Source: Procambarus clarkii
Lineage: Eukaryota > Arthropoda > Malacostraca > Decapoda > Cambaridae
Direction: 5' to 3'
Length of the DNA stretch: 64,000 bases
Assembly: GCF_040958095.1 (NCBI RefSeq)
Contig: NC_091195.1
Span: 21,336,114 to 21,400,113 of the forward strand
Positions 1-8,826 of the stretch are shown in pieces (the first letter of the stretch is position 1; every line of letters starts with the position of its first letter). Position numbers and translations under genes: made by a program. The notes below the pieces were generated by a model, which saw only the letters and a program-made list of their open reading frames with translations, was not told the origin of the DNA and made no database searches.

Positions 1-314
1 CTGTCACAGAAAAGCCATTACTTCACTATCTTCTGGAATGTGAAGCAACCAATGACCTTAGAAGATCTTTAAGAGTTCCTGAATCATGCAGTGGCCACCC
101 TGAAGCCATCAACACAGCCACTCTCCTGGTCAACAAAGGTGTCCAGCAGCTGGAGACCCTCATAAAGACTGTGAAGCAGTATCCTCCCCCACGATAACAG
201 CTTGATGGTTAAATGCAACCTCAGAACACTGGGAAAAAAAAAATTGTACCACTTACGGGCTATTCATGCCCGTGCCACCTCTTGGGTGGCTTAATCTTTA
301 TCAATCAATCAATC
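1..314 (+). mobile_element. LINE-A 3' end (RNase-H LINE, C-terminal zinc knuckle plus 3' UTR)
   Basis: The window opens inside the C-terminal end of a non-LTR retrotransposon ORF. The readable frame covers HYLLECEAT and ends PPPR-stop near 198. The same tail is seen more completely at 3590-3890 and 11780-11992, where the motif CX2CX9HX4C is intact. A 3' UTR follows with two adjacent hairpins (acgggc/gcccgt and gccacc/ggtggc) and a (tcaa)n tail ending about 313. It is truncated by the window edge. The LINE assignment (I/Jockey-like group, because RNase H plus a terminal zinc knuckle occur in the longer copies) is inference from motifs. Confidence 0.75.
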
Positions 315-379
315 TACCTTTATTCTACGAGTAGGCCTCTGCGGGGGGTTTGGGGAGGTGGAGTGAGGAGTGAGGCGGC

Positions 380-556
380 CCATTAAGGACTATATGACCA
401 AGAGAGCTGTGTTAGCAGTGTTCACATCAACCCTGACACAGTCCGTCACAAACTCCTCCAGCGACCATTAAGGACTATATGACCAAGAGAGATGTGTTAG
501 CAGTGTTCACATCAACCCTGACACAGTCCGTCACAAACTCCTCCAGCGACCATTCC
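380..556 (+). repeat. 85-bp tandem repeat upstream of gene A (2 units)
   Basis: Two near-identical units begin ccattaaggactatatgacc (about 380 and 464). The corresponding array in copy B has four units. The array stops just before a strong splice acceptor (tccctctccccctgcag, AG at 569-570), so it lies in an upstream intron or in 5' flanking DNA, not in the coding exon. Confidence 0.85.
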
Positions 557-588
557 CTCTCCCCCTGCAGACAGCCACGATAGCCAAC

Positions 589-1369
589 ATGTACACTAAC
601 GAGATGATCATCCAGCTCTGCATCATGGGAGGACTATTGCTGTTAGCAACACTCATGCGCTTGCTGTGTTGCCTCATTGACAAGGTGAGGTTGTTGCTTC
701 ATCAACAAATTACCCGGCCACAATGTGAGAGCCGCATAGTTCCAAGCGGACGAAAGATTAGTTGGGTATAAATATTCCTGCAGTTTACTATAGTATTATT
801 TTGTTTAGAACTACAATGTTAATTTTCATGTTTTGTGTTTTCAGGTAAAAACGTCATCAAAGTCATGTGGACAACAGCCTAACTCCTACTACAGCTTCCA
901 GAATGAGATAACCAACTTTGATGGGCTCAAACCCTCCTCTCAAGAGTCTGCTTGGCCCCTTGGCCACACACACAATGTTCTCGACGCACTGAGTGTCGCA
1001 AGCAGCTCTCTGGATGTGCCGAGGCCTCAACCAACATTTACCACCTTCCAGGTTAAGGCTCCTGTCAACACTTCAGAAGTCATGTCACCGGCCTCTCGCT
1101 GCCCGCAGTCAACAGCCCAGAAAGTGACCACATTGCCGAAAATCTCTCTAGTTCAGGAAATCTCTCTGTTCCACGAAGTCTCTCTATTCCTGGGCCAGTC
1201 TTCAGAGGACATTAGTAAGGCTTCTGATATTATGAAAGACAAGACAGACATGACCTTGGTAGAGGTACATCCTGGCAGCGACCAGTCCCACCAAGCGACC
1301 AGAGGCAAAGTCAGACAAGCCCTTGCTCTAGTACGCCAAACTGCCTCGACCGAATGGGAGAGGCTCTAG
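589..1369 (+). CDS. Two-exon single-pass membrane protein, gene A (206 aa, unknown function)
   Basis: Exons are 589-684 and 845-1369. Exon 1 encodes exactly 32 residues and ends GACAAG|gtgagg. Exon 2 starts after tgttttcag. Both junctions are phase 0. The ATG has a good context (aac before ATG), follows a pyrimidine-rich acceptor at 570, and probably has an upstream untranslated exon. Residues about 7-30 are a single hydrophobic helix rich in Leu and Ile followed by Asp-Lys. The remaining 174 residues are Ser/Thr-rich and polar, with a short repeated pattern ISLVQE-ISLFHE-VSLF near residue 130. This suggests a type II or signal-anchored protein with a soluble tail. An AATAAA lies about 100 nt after the stop. 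The paralogue at 7942-8722 keeps both exons, splice sites and reading frame and differs at six residues. By hand count, six or so synonymous changes accompany about seven non-synonymous ones over about 620 nt, which favours a real coding gene. I recognise no family. Confidence 0.75.
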
Positions 1370-1467
1370 TGTCCTGTCTATCAAGTGTTTCAAACTGTTG
1401 TTTTCCACGTTAAGTAGTTATGGAAGTTACTCATAACTCACTGCTTGTAGTCTACACAGTTTACTCC

Positions 1468-1473
1468 AATAAA
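1468..1473 (+). terminator. Polyadenylation signal of gene A
   Basis: AATAAA about 100 nt after the stop codon, conserved at 8821-8826 after the paralogue. No other hexamer lies closer to the stop. Confidence 0.7.
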
Positions 1474-1737
1474 ACATGAACATAAACCCAGTTTGTAATT
1501 TATTTTCCCATAATTTAAATACTTATGAAGATGGAGGTTAAGGGAAGTAATAATATATTATACAACCTTTAGTGATAGATTTAAATTTATTCAGTAATTT
1601 ATTCTCTGTAACTGTACAAATTGATGCCGTTACTTAGTACTGGACTGTCTTGCAGTATTTGACGGAGATTTTGAGAAAACTGTTAAATATTGAAGTTCTG
1701 AGACGACATAGATATTGAAGAACTGGTGATGATAGAT

Positions 1738-1985
1738 GTAGATAGGGGCAGTAAGAGTGTCGCCAGGGGGGGGAGGGGAATGATGGAGGTATGGAGAGGG
1801 AGGCAGTAAGAGTGTCGCCAGGGGGGGGGGGGTAATGATGGAGGTATGGAGATGGAGGCAGTAAGAGTGTCGCCAGGGGGGGGGGGTAATGATGGAGGTA
1901 TGGAGATGGAGGCAGCAAGAGTGTGGCCAGGGGTAATGATGGAGGTATGGAGAGGGAGGCAGTAAGATAGTGTGTGGCCAGGGTA
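1738..1985 (+). repeat. 47-bp minisatellite, copy A (about 5 units)
   Basis: The core is taatgatggaggtatggaga followed by (g/t)ggaggcagtaagagtgtcgc and a G-run of variable length. The same array has about 25 units in copy B. Open frames on the minus strand here are products of the repeat and are not annotated. Confidence 0.95.
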
Positions 1986-2199
1986 AAAGGGCAGAAATAT
2001 GCCTCAAGATATCATCACCAAGGAAGAGAGTAGCAGAAGTACAAGACAAACTAACTACACGTCCAGCGTAGTTACCGTCTATGACAAAGTTAATCCCGCA
2101 AGTTAGAAACCTTCCATATGAAGAGAGATCGACTGAGCTTAATTTACATTCTCTTCAGAATGAAACTCAGGCCAAACAAATCCACAAGGTTGTTGTTGT

Positions 2200-2785
2200 T
2201 GTTATAGATTTAGCTACTCACAACGAAATGTCCATGTAGCACGGGCTATGGTGAGCCTGTAACTGTGATATTTGAGATTTAAATGGAGGTGGAGTTTCCC
2301 CTTTTCCCCCGTTTCCACTTCTGTTTTAGCGCACTGGTTTTAGTCTTGTTTTAATAACATTATCTTGGTGGCGGATGTAGATGCAGAATGCTCACTAATG
2401 AGTCCCATTCCTCAACAGCTTTTCTAATCATTGTAGTCGCGGTGGAATGTGCATCTAATGCAGCTGCTGTCGTTGGATTAATGTTGAGTTTGATGCGCAG
2501 GGCTTCAGTAGCTTCACATTCCAGTAAGTAGTGCAATAGTGGCACATCTGCTTCTGTTCCACAGATGTGACACTCTTTAACTATTGGGTTCATTACCTCC
2601 CAGCAGCACTTGTAACCAAGTTTGAGTCAAGTTTGTAAACACAGATTTACACTGTGTTTACACAGAAGTTTGACTCTGGGGATATCAAAGAGATATTTAT
2701 TGCTGGTGTGGTGATAATGGGTTCTATTACATCTGTCCAGGGAGAGTTTCAGAGCAGGATTTGCATTTAAGAACAGGGTTTTGTA
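2200..2785 (-). mobile_element. LINE-B 3' fragment (RNase-H LINE), copy A
   Basis: Read on the minus strand, 2593-2360 encodes the end of a LINE ORF with the zinc knuckle CHIC-X9-HYLLEC (CX2CX9HX4C), ending HPPPR-stop. The 3' UTR runs to a hairpin (acgggctcaccatagcccgt on the minus strand, imperfect in this copy) and an (AAC)n tail near 2190. Upstream sequence to 2785 is related but broken. LINE-B resembles LINE-A in the knuckle region but is clearly a different family. The fragment is duplicated at 10520-11130. Confidence 0.75.
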
Positions 2786-2797
2786 AATGTAGTTGAC

Positions 2798-2949
2798 GGG
2801 AGACATCTCCCGTCACGCAGGGTGCAGTCGCACCTCCACAGATCTCCAGTATCAGCTCTTGATACTGGTAATGGCTCAAGAGGGCCACCACTTACGGGCT
2901 ATTCATGCCCGTGCCACCTTCTGGGTGGCTTAATCTTCATCAATCAATC
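2798..2949 (+). mobile_element. Hairpin SINE, copy 1 (about 152 bp, 12-bp TSD)
   Basis: It is flanked by the direct repeat aatgtagttgac at 2786-2797 and 2950-2961. The body is a chain of perfect inverted repeats: gacgggaga/tctcccgtc (2795-2814, using the last three TSD bases), ggtgc/gcacc (2821-2834), ccagtatca/tgatactgg (2846-2868), acgggc/gcccgt (2894-2912), gccacc/ggtggc (2913-2929). A (atca)n tail ends it. The last two hairpins and the tail equal the 3' end of LINE-A. I see no tRNA A/B boxes. A weak B-box-like ggctcaagagg occurs near 2873. Confidence 0.85.
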
Positions 2950-3229
2950 AATGTAGTTGACACAAGAGAATGTGGAATCTGGGGCGTGTTCCGACACAAG
3001 CCTTACACCCCAGAACCCCTAAGATGGTTACCACCATTTTGTATCTTGGAGCAGTCGCTAAAGGCTAAGGACTCAACATAACCTTAAACTGGATCCCATC
3101 CCATATTGGAATCCCATTAAATGAAAAAGCTGATGAAATTGCTAAATTGGCAACTCGTCATCCAGTAATACATAAAACAGTTCAACCCAGCCTAGAGAAC
3201 ATAAAAAATATTATCACCAAAAAACTCTC

Positions 3230-3388
3230 CACGGGAGACATCTCCCGTCACGCAGGGTGCAGTTGCACCTCCACAGATCTCCAGTATCAGCTCTTGATAC
3301 TGGGAATGGCTCAAGAGGGCCACCACTTACGGGCTTTTCATGCCCGTGCCACCTTTTGGGTGGCTTAATCTTCATCAATCAATCAATC
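3230..3388 (+). mobile_element. Hairpin SINE, copy 2, nested in LINE-A
   Basis: The target-site duplication aaaaactctc lies at 3220-3229 and 3389-3398. The body is nearly identical to 2798-2949. The second hairpin reads ggtgcagttgcacc, which pairs over six rather than five bases. The insertion splits the LINE-A ORF after NIITKKLS, and the uninterrupted site is present in copy B near 11575. Confidence 0.88.
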
Positions 3389-3703
3389 AAAAACTCTCAC
3401 ACCTCAACAAAGCCGACCTGCACCAGAGAGTAGCTGAAGGTTCGCCATCTGCAACATGGTATCTTCAGGCAACCAAATTAGAAAGGTTAAATATCCCAAA
3501 AGGAATCCACAGGGAAATAGCAGTTAGGTTATATAGACTACGTCTAGATTACAGATGCAACTGGGAGATTGGTGAACCCCGACAGAGAGAGTGCATCTTC
3601 TGCCAAACTGTCACAGAAAAGCCATTACTTCACTATCTTCTGGAATGTGAAGCAACCAACGACCTTAGAAGAGCTTTAAGAGTCACTGAATCTTGCAGTA
3701 ACC

Positions 3704-3776
3704 CGAGTTACGGGCTCACCATAGCCCGTGATACATGGACACTTCGTTCTTAGTAGCTAAATCTGAAACAACAACA
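3704..3776 (+). mobile_element. 73-bp retroposon with 10-bp TSD
   Basis: The direct repeats tgcagtaacc at 3694-3703 and 3777-3786 bracket 73 bp. The insert is a perfect 7-bp hairpin (acgggct/agcccgt), about 35 bp of unique sequence and an (aac)n tail. It equals the 3' end of LINE-B seen on the minus strand at 2190-2260. It can be a severely 5'-truncated LINE-B copy or a minimal SINE. Confidence 0.8.
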
Positions 3777-4013
3777 TGCAGTAACCAGCTTGAAGCCATC
3801 AACACTGCCACTTTTCTAGTCAAAAAAGATGTCCAGCAGCTGGACACCCTCATAGTTACTGTCAAGCAGTATCCTCCCCCGCGTTAACAGCTTGACGATT
3901 AAATGTGACCTCAGAACACTGAATAGATTTGCTGAACAAATTTTTTTACCACTTACAGGCTATTTATGCCCGTGCCACCTCTTGGGTGGCTTAATCTTTA
4001 TCAATCAATCAGA

Positions 4014-4530
4014 TCCCTTCACACGTGGGAATACTGTTGAATGAGGCAGTTGATGAGATAGTGAAGAAAGCCTCGGCAATAACTCTTGTCGATGTTGTAT
4101 GTCAGACAAATTTGAAACAAATCAAAACAGGAATCAAGATGATCCAAGAGGATGAAGAAAAAAGTTAGAGAATGGCAATGGTGGACAGTAGTAACACACT
4201 TAAGAATTATGCAATAATAAATACAAATTTGTCCTTCACTTATGGTAAAGGAAAGTCTAGTTGTAAGGCTTCAATTTACATGAGATTAAGATTAGGATAC
4301 AAATATATCAGGCAATACGGTGTTGATGTCAGTGATAAGATAAGGAGTGTAAATTATGTAGTATGCCGCACGCCCACACCTTAGAACATTATGTATTAGA
4401 GTGTCAACTTATTGATAACTATAGAAATCAGGAAATAAATAGTGTACCACATCAAATTGTTTGGATGTGTGATAATGGTATGATAGACAGTATACTTAGG
4501 AGCTACAAGTACTTTGCCCCAAAAGTGTAA
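4014..4530 (+). pseudogene. LINE-C C-terminal fragment, copy A (frameshifted)
   Basis: Its better copy is at 12395-12907. Here the frame is broken near 4165 and again near 4340, after which the knuckle can be read only with shifts. It begins directly after the LINE-A (tcaa)n tail. The 3' UTR and the run gcgccccttgagggacttga follow to about 4720, ending in an AATAAA-containing tail (caataaacgtacttgaactt). Confidence 0.7.
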
Positions 4531-4732
4531 CACTTATATGCTGTGTTTACTATATTAACCTGTTATGTTAAATGGGATTCTTGTATTGTGATTTGTGGGT
4601 TTGTACTCACTGGATTTGTGCGCCCCTTGAGGGACTTGAAGTAGAGGAGGGTAGACATAGCCTAAGCTACTCTATCCCTGCCAGATGTATTTTATTGTCT
4701 CAATAAACGTACTTGAACTTAAAGGCCAGAAA

Positions 4733-4985
4733 GCACGAGTATAAAGAGCTATGACATGTTCAGAACCGAGAATTATATGTACTGGCAGCATAAAACATCC
4801 ACTTGACAGTGTGACATTGTAATTGCCAGAATTAGGCTGGGATATTGATATCTATGGCAGGTGGCTGCAGGTAATGACCCCCAATGGTGAACATTCCAAC
4901 TGTAAACTGTGTGAACAAGAGCTGGAACACACTTTAGTTAGCTTAATAATTATTCCCGGTACACAAACAACACATACTTAGACTA
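4733..4985 (+). mobile_element. LINE-D fragment, arm 1 of an inverted pair
   Basis: About 250 bp (gccagaaagcacgagtataa to cccggtacacaaac) recur in reverse orientation at 6080-6340. Part also recurs directly at 5555-5800. The translation has GWDIDIYGRW and a broken knuckle (LCEQELEHTL), so this is the end of another RNase-H LINE family. Confidence 0.75.
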
Positions 4986-5550
4986 TATTTTAACTGGAAT
5001 TTGATGAATTGTAAATTAGTAGTAATATAACTACAAAAATAATTTTATCAAGACATAATATGTAAATGCTGCCTGTAATGGCTTCATATAATTTATAAAT
5101 AATTTTTTTAATTTTTTTTCTAACATTGCAAAATAATATGCAAGTATTATTTTAATTTTAAAGTTACTTATAGTTTTGTAAATTTTTTAAAACAGATTTT
5201 AGAATTAATAATTGTTGAAATTCTTTATGTAAAGTAAGTACTTTTTTTAAAGTTTATAACAGTTGTGTCTTGTCTCCACTCAGTTCTAGTAAGCCAAATA
5301 GTCTGTAGGAAATTTGCATCATTGTAATTTATCGCAAAGTTTACGTGTGATTTGAGACTCATTTTTATGCATCAACAGAACTTTCCCCATATTTCATATA
5401 AAAATTTTTGAATAAATTCAAATGATAATATAATATTTGTAATTTTATGAAATGGTGTCCCCGCCATATTTTTAAAGAAAATGGATGAGAATATCGTTTT
5501 TTTTCATTTAAAATTTACCAACATAAATATTTATTTATTTTATTTATTTA
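4986..5550. other. AT-rich spacer, nothing recognised
   Basis: Very A+T-rich sequence with long T and A runs. No ORF or repeat family that I can name. Confidence 0.6.
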
Positions 5551-5554
5551 TATA

Positions 5555-5895
5555 TGGGCAGCATAAAACACCCACAAGACAGTGTGACATTGTAATTGCC
5601 AGAATTAGGCTGGGATATTGATATCTATGGCAGGTGGCTGTAGGTAATGACCCCCAATAGCCAACATTCCAAGTGTAAACAATGTGAACAAGAGCTGGGA
5701 CATACTCTCCAACACTACATCTGTGATTGCCCTGTTATAAGTCACTTCAGACCATATGGCATGAGGTACTTTGAGCTCTGTAATTACTTCTTTTCTGAAG
5801 ATACACTTGTGGTAGGGGATTTTAATGCCAGACATCCAGCTTTAGGATCAAGGGGCAAAGCAAATAGGAATGGTTGCAGATTGAAATTGAATTGA
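5555..5895 (+). pseudogene. Chimeric LINE-D relic: zinc knuckle joined to endonuclease piece
   Basis: The 82-residue frame 5647-5895 first reads the LINE-D knuckle CKQC-X9-HYICDC. Then, without a stop, from about 5806 it reads VVGDFNARHPALGS, the conserved GDFNARH-LGS block of AP-like (EEP) LINE endonucleases. In an intact LINE the endonuclease is N-terminal and the knuckle C-terminal, so the order here shows a deletion or tandem-copy junction. No function is implied. Confidence 0.7.
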
Positions 5896-6070
5896 AATAA
5901 GTTTATTGAGGTAAAATACACACAAAGGGATGAGGTAGCTCAAGCTATTCTCACCCCATTCAGTACAACGTGTTAATATATACATAGACACACATCACAA
6001 ATAAACATATTACCAAACATTCTGAGAGGTAAACATATACATTTCCTCCTTCACAAGTAGTATGGTATCA
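5896..6070 (-). mobile_element. LINE 3' tail repeat (minus)
   Basis: attgaaataagtttattgag and the following ~150 bp recur at 19922-20110. Read on the minus strand this is a 3' UTR ending in an A-rich tail that contains an AATAAA-like string (caataaacttatttcaat). Confidence 0.7.
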
Positions 6071-6074
6071 GACG

Positions 6075-6340
6075 TACACACAAATACTTTTATGTGTACC
6101 GGGAATAATTAAGCCAACTAAAGCATGTCCCAGCTCTTGTTCACATTGTTTACAGTTGGAATGTTCACCATTGGGGGTCATTACCTGCAGCCACCTGCCA
6201 TAGATATCAATATCCCAGCCTAATTCTGGCAATTGCAATGTCACACTGTCAAGTGGATGTTTTATGTTGCCCGTACATATAATTCTCGGTTCTAAACATG
6301 TCATAGCTCTTTATACTCGTGCTTTCTGGCCTTCAAGTTC
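6075..6340 (-). mobile_element. LINE-D fragment, arm 2 of an inverted pair
   Basis: Reverse complement of 4733-4985. The minus-strand frame contains LDSVTLQLPELGWDIDIYGRW and CKQCEQELGHAL. About 1.1 kb separates the two arms. Confidence 0.75.
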
Positions 6341-6349
6341 AAGTACATA

Positions 6350-6840
6350 TATTAAGACAATAAGAACATAAGAACAAAGGTAACTGCAGAAGGCCTATTG
6401 GCCCATACGAGGCAGCTCCTATCAATAACCAGCCAATCCCACTCATATACATGTCCAACCAGTATTTAACCAAGTCTTTCCTAAATCTAAATTTATCCAA
6501 TTTATACCCATTGTTTCGTGTTCCGTCTTGTGTTGATACTTTTAATACCCTATTAATATCCCAATTGTTATGTCCATTCATCCACTTGTAAACCTCTATC
6601 ATGTCACCCCTAACTCTTCGCCTTTCCATGCAATTTAAGCTTTGTTAATCTTTCTTCATATGAAAGATTTCTAGTTTGGGGAATTAACTTTGTCATCCTA
6701 TGCTGGACACGTTCAAGTGAATTTATATCCATTCTATAATACGGCGACCAAAACTGAACTGCATAATCTAAATGGGGCCTAACTAGAGCAAGATATAGCT
6801 TGAGAACCACACCAGGTGTCTTGTTACTAATGCTGCGATT
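6350..6840 (-). pseudogene. LINE-E (CR1/L2-like) reverse transcriptase C-terminus, truncated
   Basis: Minus-strand frames read LALVRPHLDYAVQFWSPYY, then RVQHRMTKLIPQTRNLSYEERL, then RRRVRGDMIEVYKWMNGH. These are the conserved thumb and C-terminal segments of CR1/L2-type reverse transcriptases. A frameshift lies between 6610 and 6640. The 3' UTR motif gcagaaggcctattggccca (minus strand, about 6385-6404) is shared with 14110-14135 and 14330-14360. Confidence 0.8.
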
Positions 6841-6854
6841 AATAAATCCCTACG

Positions 6855-7260
6855 CGGGAAAATAATATTTTAGATTTAGTGTTAACTAACAGGGAAACAC
6901 AGATTAATGCCATCCAAATAGGGGGTGAGCTAGGGAACAGTGATCACAAAAAAATTAGATATAGCATAGAATGGAATAGATCTATAGGAGAAAATTCTGT
7001 TAAAGTGCCAGGTTTTCGAAAAGCTGATTTTAATAGCCTAAGAATCTTTTTGGGTCAAATAGATTGGAAAGTCTTGGGCATGGGAGGTGGGCCGGTCTTG
7101 GAGCAAGACGTGAGCTCAGCGATAGGTGACGTAAAAAGGGATTTCGATGTGGATTCAAAATATACCTTATTTAAAAGTATTCTAAGCAAGGCACAGGAAC
7201 GTAGTATACCATATAAATTGAATAGATCGCATACAAATGACCCTAATTCGCTTAGTTAGT
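6855..7260 (+). pseudogene. LINE-E endonuclease C-terminal fragment
   Basis: The translation contains ILDLVLTN, then GELGNSDHKKIRY, the conserved LG-SDH block of EEP endonucleases, then a linker (FRKADFNSLRIFLGQIDW) typical of CR1/L2 LINEs. It sits head-to-head with the minus-strand fragment at 6350-6840, so two truncated copies or an internal inversion abut. It ends at a stop near 7257. Confidence 0.75.
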
Positions 7261-7500
7261 TACTTCCTTTACCAACTTATCTAATTCATACCCATTGTTT
7301 CGTGTTCTGTCTTGTGTTAATACTTTTAATACCCTATTAAACCACGTGTGTGTGTGTGATCGTGAATAGTCAATAAGCCTTCTGCAGTTTTGTTTATTTT
7401 TATGGGTAGGCCAGACAATATTTTATGGGTATTGTGACTGTTTTTGAGGTGAAATAGATTCTGGCAACCTTGCATGGGTCAATATACCTTCTGCATTTAC
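7261..7500. other. Short LINE-E scrap and unannotated spacer
   Basis: 7285-7335 matches the minus-strand LINE-E segment at about 6505-6560. The rest up to the duplication boundary shows a short (tg)n and nothing else recognised. Confidence 0.5.
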
Positions 7501-7561
7501 CTATATTCTACGAGTAGGCCTCTGCGGGGGGTTTGGGGAGGTGGAGTGAGGAGTGAGGCGG

Positions 7562-7903
7562 CCCATTAAGGACTATATGACCAAGAGAGCTGTGTTAGCA
7601 GTGTTCACATCAACCCTGACACAGTCCGTCACAAACTCCTCCAGCGACCATTAAGGACTATATGACCAAGAGAGCTGTGTTAGCAGTGTTCACATCAACC
7701 CTGACACAGTCCGTCACAAACTCCTCCAGGGACCATTAAGGACTATATGACCAAGAGAGCTGTGTTAGCAGTGTTCACATCAACCCTGGCACAGTCCGTC
7801 ACAAACTCCTCCAGCGACCATTAAGGACTTTATGACCAAGAGAGCTGTGTTAGCAGTGTTCACATCAACCCTGACACAGTCCGTCACAAACTCCTCCAGC
7901 GAC
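7562..7903 (+). repeat. 85-bp tandem repeat upstream of gene B (4 units)
   Basis: Units starting ccattaagg are found at about 7562, 7648, 7733 and 7818, an exact 85-bp period in the last three. The array precedes the acceptor tccctctccccctgcag at 7923. Confidence 0.9.
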
Positions 7904-7941
7904 CATTCCCTCTCCCCCTGCAGACAGCCACGATAGCCAAC

Positions 7942-8722
7942 ATGTACACTAACGAGATGATCATCCAGCTCTGCATCGTGGGAGGACTATTGCTGTTAAC
8001 AACACTCATGCGCTTGCTGTGTTGCCTCATTGACAAGGTGAGGTTGTTGCTTCATCAACAAATTACCCGGCCACAATGTGAGAGCCGCATAGTTCCAAGC
8101 GGACGAAAGATTAGTTGGGTATAAATATTCCTGTAGTTTACTATATTATTATTTTGTTTAGAACTACAATGTTAATTTTCATGTTTTGTGTTTTCAGGTA
8201 AAAACGTCATCAAAGTCATGTGGACAACAGCCTAACTCCTACTACAGCTTCCAGAATGAGATAACCAACTTTGATGGGCTCAAACCCTCCTCTCAAGAGT
8301 CTGCTTGGCCCCTTGGCCACACACACAATGTTCTCGACACACTGAGCGTCGCAAGCAGCTCTCTGGATGTGCCGAGGCCTCAACCAACATTTACCACCTT
8401 CCAGGTTAAGGCTCCTGTCAACACTTCAGAAGTCATGTCAACAGCCTCTCGCTGCCCGCAGTCAACAGCCCAGAAAGTGCCCACTTTGCCGAAAATCTCT
8501 CTTGTTCAGGAAATATCTCTGTTCCACGAAGTCTCTCTATTCCTGGGCCAGTCTTCAGAGGACATTAGTAAGGCTTCTGATATTATGAAAGACAAGACAG
8601 ACATGACCTTGGTAGAGGTACATCCTGGCAGCGACCAGTCCCACCAAGCGACCAGAGGCAAAGTCAGACAAGCCCTGGCTCTAGCACGTCAAACTGCCTC
8701 GACCGAATGGGAGAGGCTCTAG
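7942..8722 (+). CDS. Two-exon single-pass membrane protein, gene B (206 aa, paralogue of gene A)
   Basis: Exons are 7942-8037 and 8198-8722, with splice sites and phase identical to gene A. Residue changes relative to gene A are Met13Val and Ala20Thr in the membrane helix, and in the tail Ala-to-Thr (VLDALSV), Pro-to-Thr (VMSPASR), Thr-to-Pro (KVTTLPK) and Val-to-Ala (ALALVRQ). No stop, frameshift or splice-site change separates the copies, so both look functional. The tail has several SP/TP dipeptides and no cysteine-rich or known catalytic motif. Function is unknown. The 85-bp repeats immediately upstream differ in number from gene A and could change expression, but that is inference. Confidence 0.75.
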
Positions 8723-8820
8723 TGTCCTGTCTATCAAGTGTTTCAAACTGTTGTTTTCCACGTTAAGTAGTTATGGAAGTTACTCATAACTCACTGCTTG
8801 TAGTCTACACACTTTACGCC

Positions 8821-8826
8821 AATAAA
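8821..8826 (+). terminator. Polyadenylation signal of gene B
   Basis: AATAAA about 100 nt after the stop, at the same place as in gene A. Confidence 0.7.

Larger units (their letters stand above)
2985..4013 (+). mobile_element. LINE-A 3' part with RNase H, interrupted by two retroposons
   Basis: The translated sequence holds an RNase H-like motif WIPSHIGIPLNEKADEIAK near 3090-3150. After an insertion comes a region with RLRLDYRCNWEIGEP and the knuckle CIFC-X9-HYLLEC (3590-3650). The ORF should then end PPPR near 3887. It is interrupted by the hairpin SINE at 3230-3388 and a 73-bp retroposon at 3704-3776, and has an in-frame stop near 3068. The 3' UTR ends in two hairpins and (tcaa)n at about 4013. 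This copy is dead. Confidence 0.8.
316..4647 (+). repeat. Segmental duplication, copy A
   Basis: From the string ctacgagtaggcctctgcgg near 323 to gcgccccttgagggacttga near 4640, this block matches 7503-13022 in the same orientation and order: 85-bp repeats, two-exon gene, 47-bp minisatellite, LINE-B (minus), hairpin SINE, LINE-A (plus), LINE-C (plus). Copy A has fewer units in both tandem arrays. It has two extra insertions inside LINE-A (3230-3388 and 3704-3776). Copy B instead has a tRNA-SINE fragment near 12100. The duplication therefore predates those insertions. Confidence 0.9.

Noticed and set aside
2798-2949. Hammerhead ribozyme in the hairpin SINE
   Set aside because: The conserved ctgatga and gaaa core boxes are not present between the stems.
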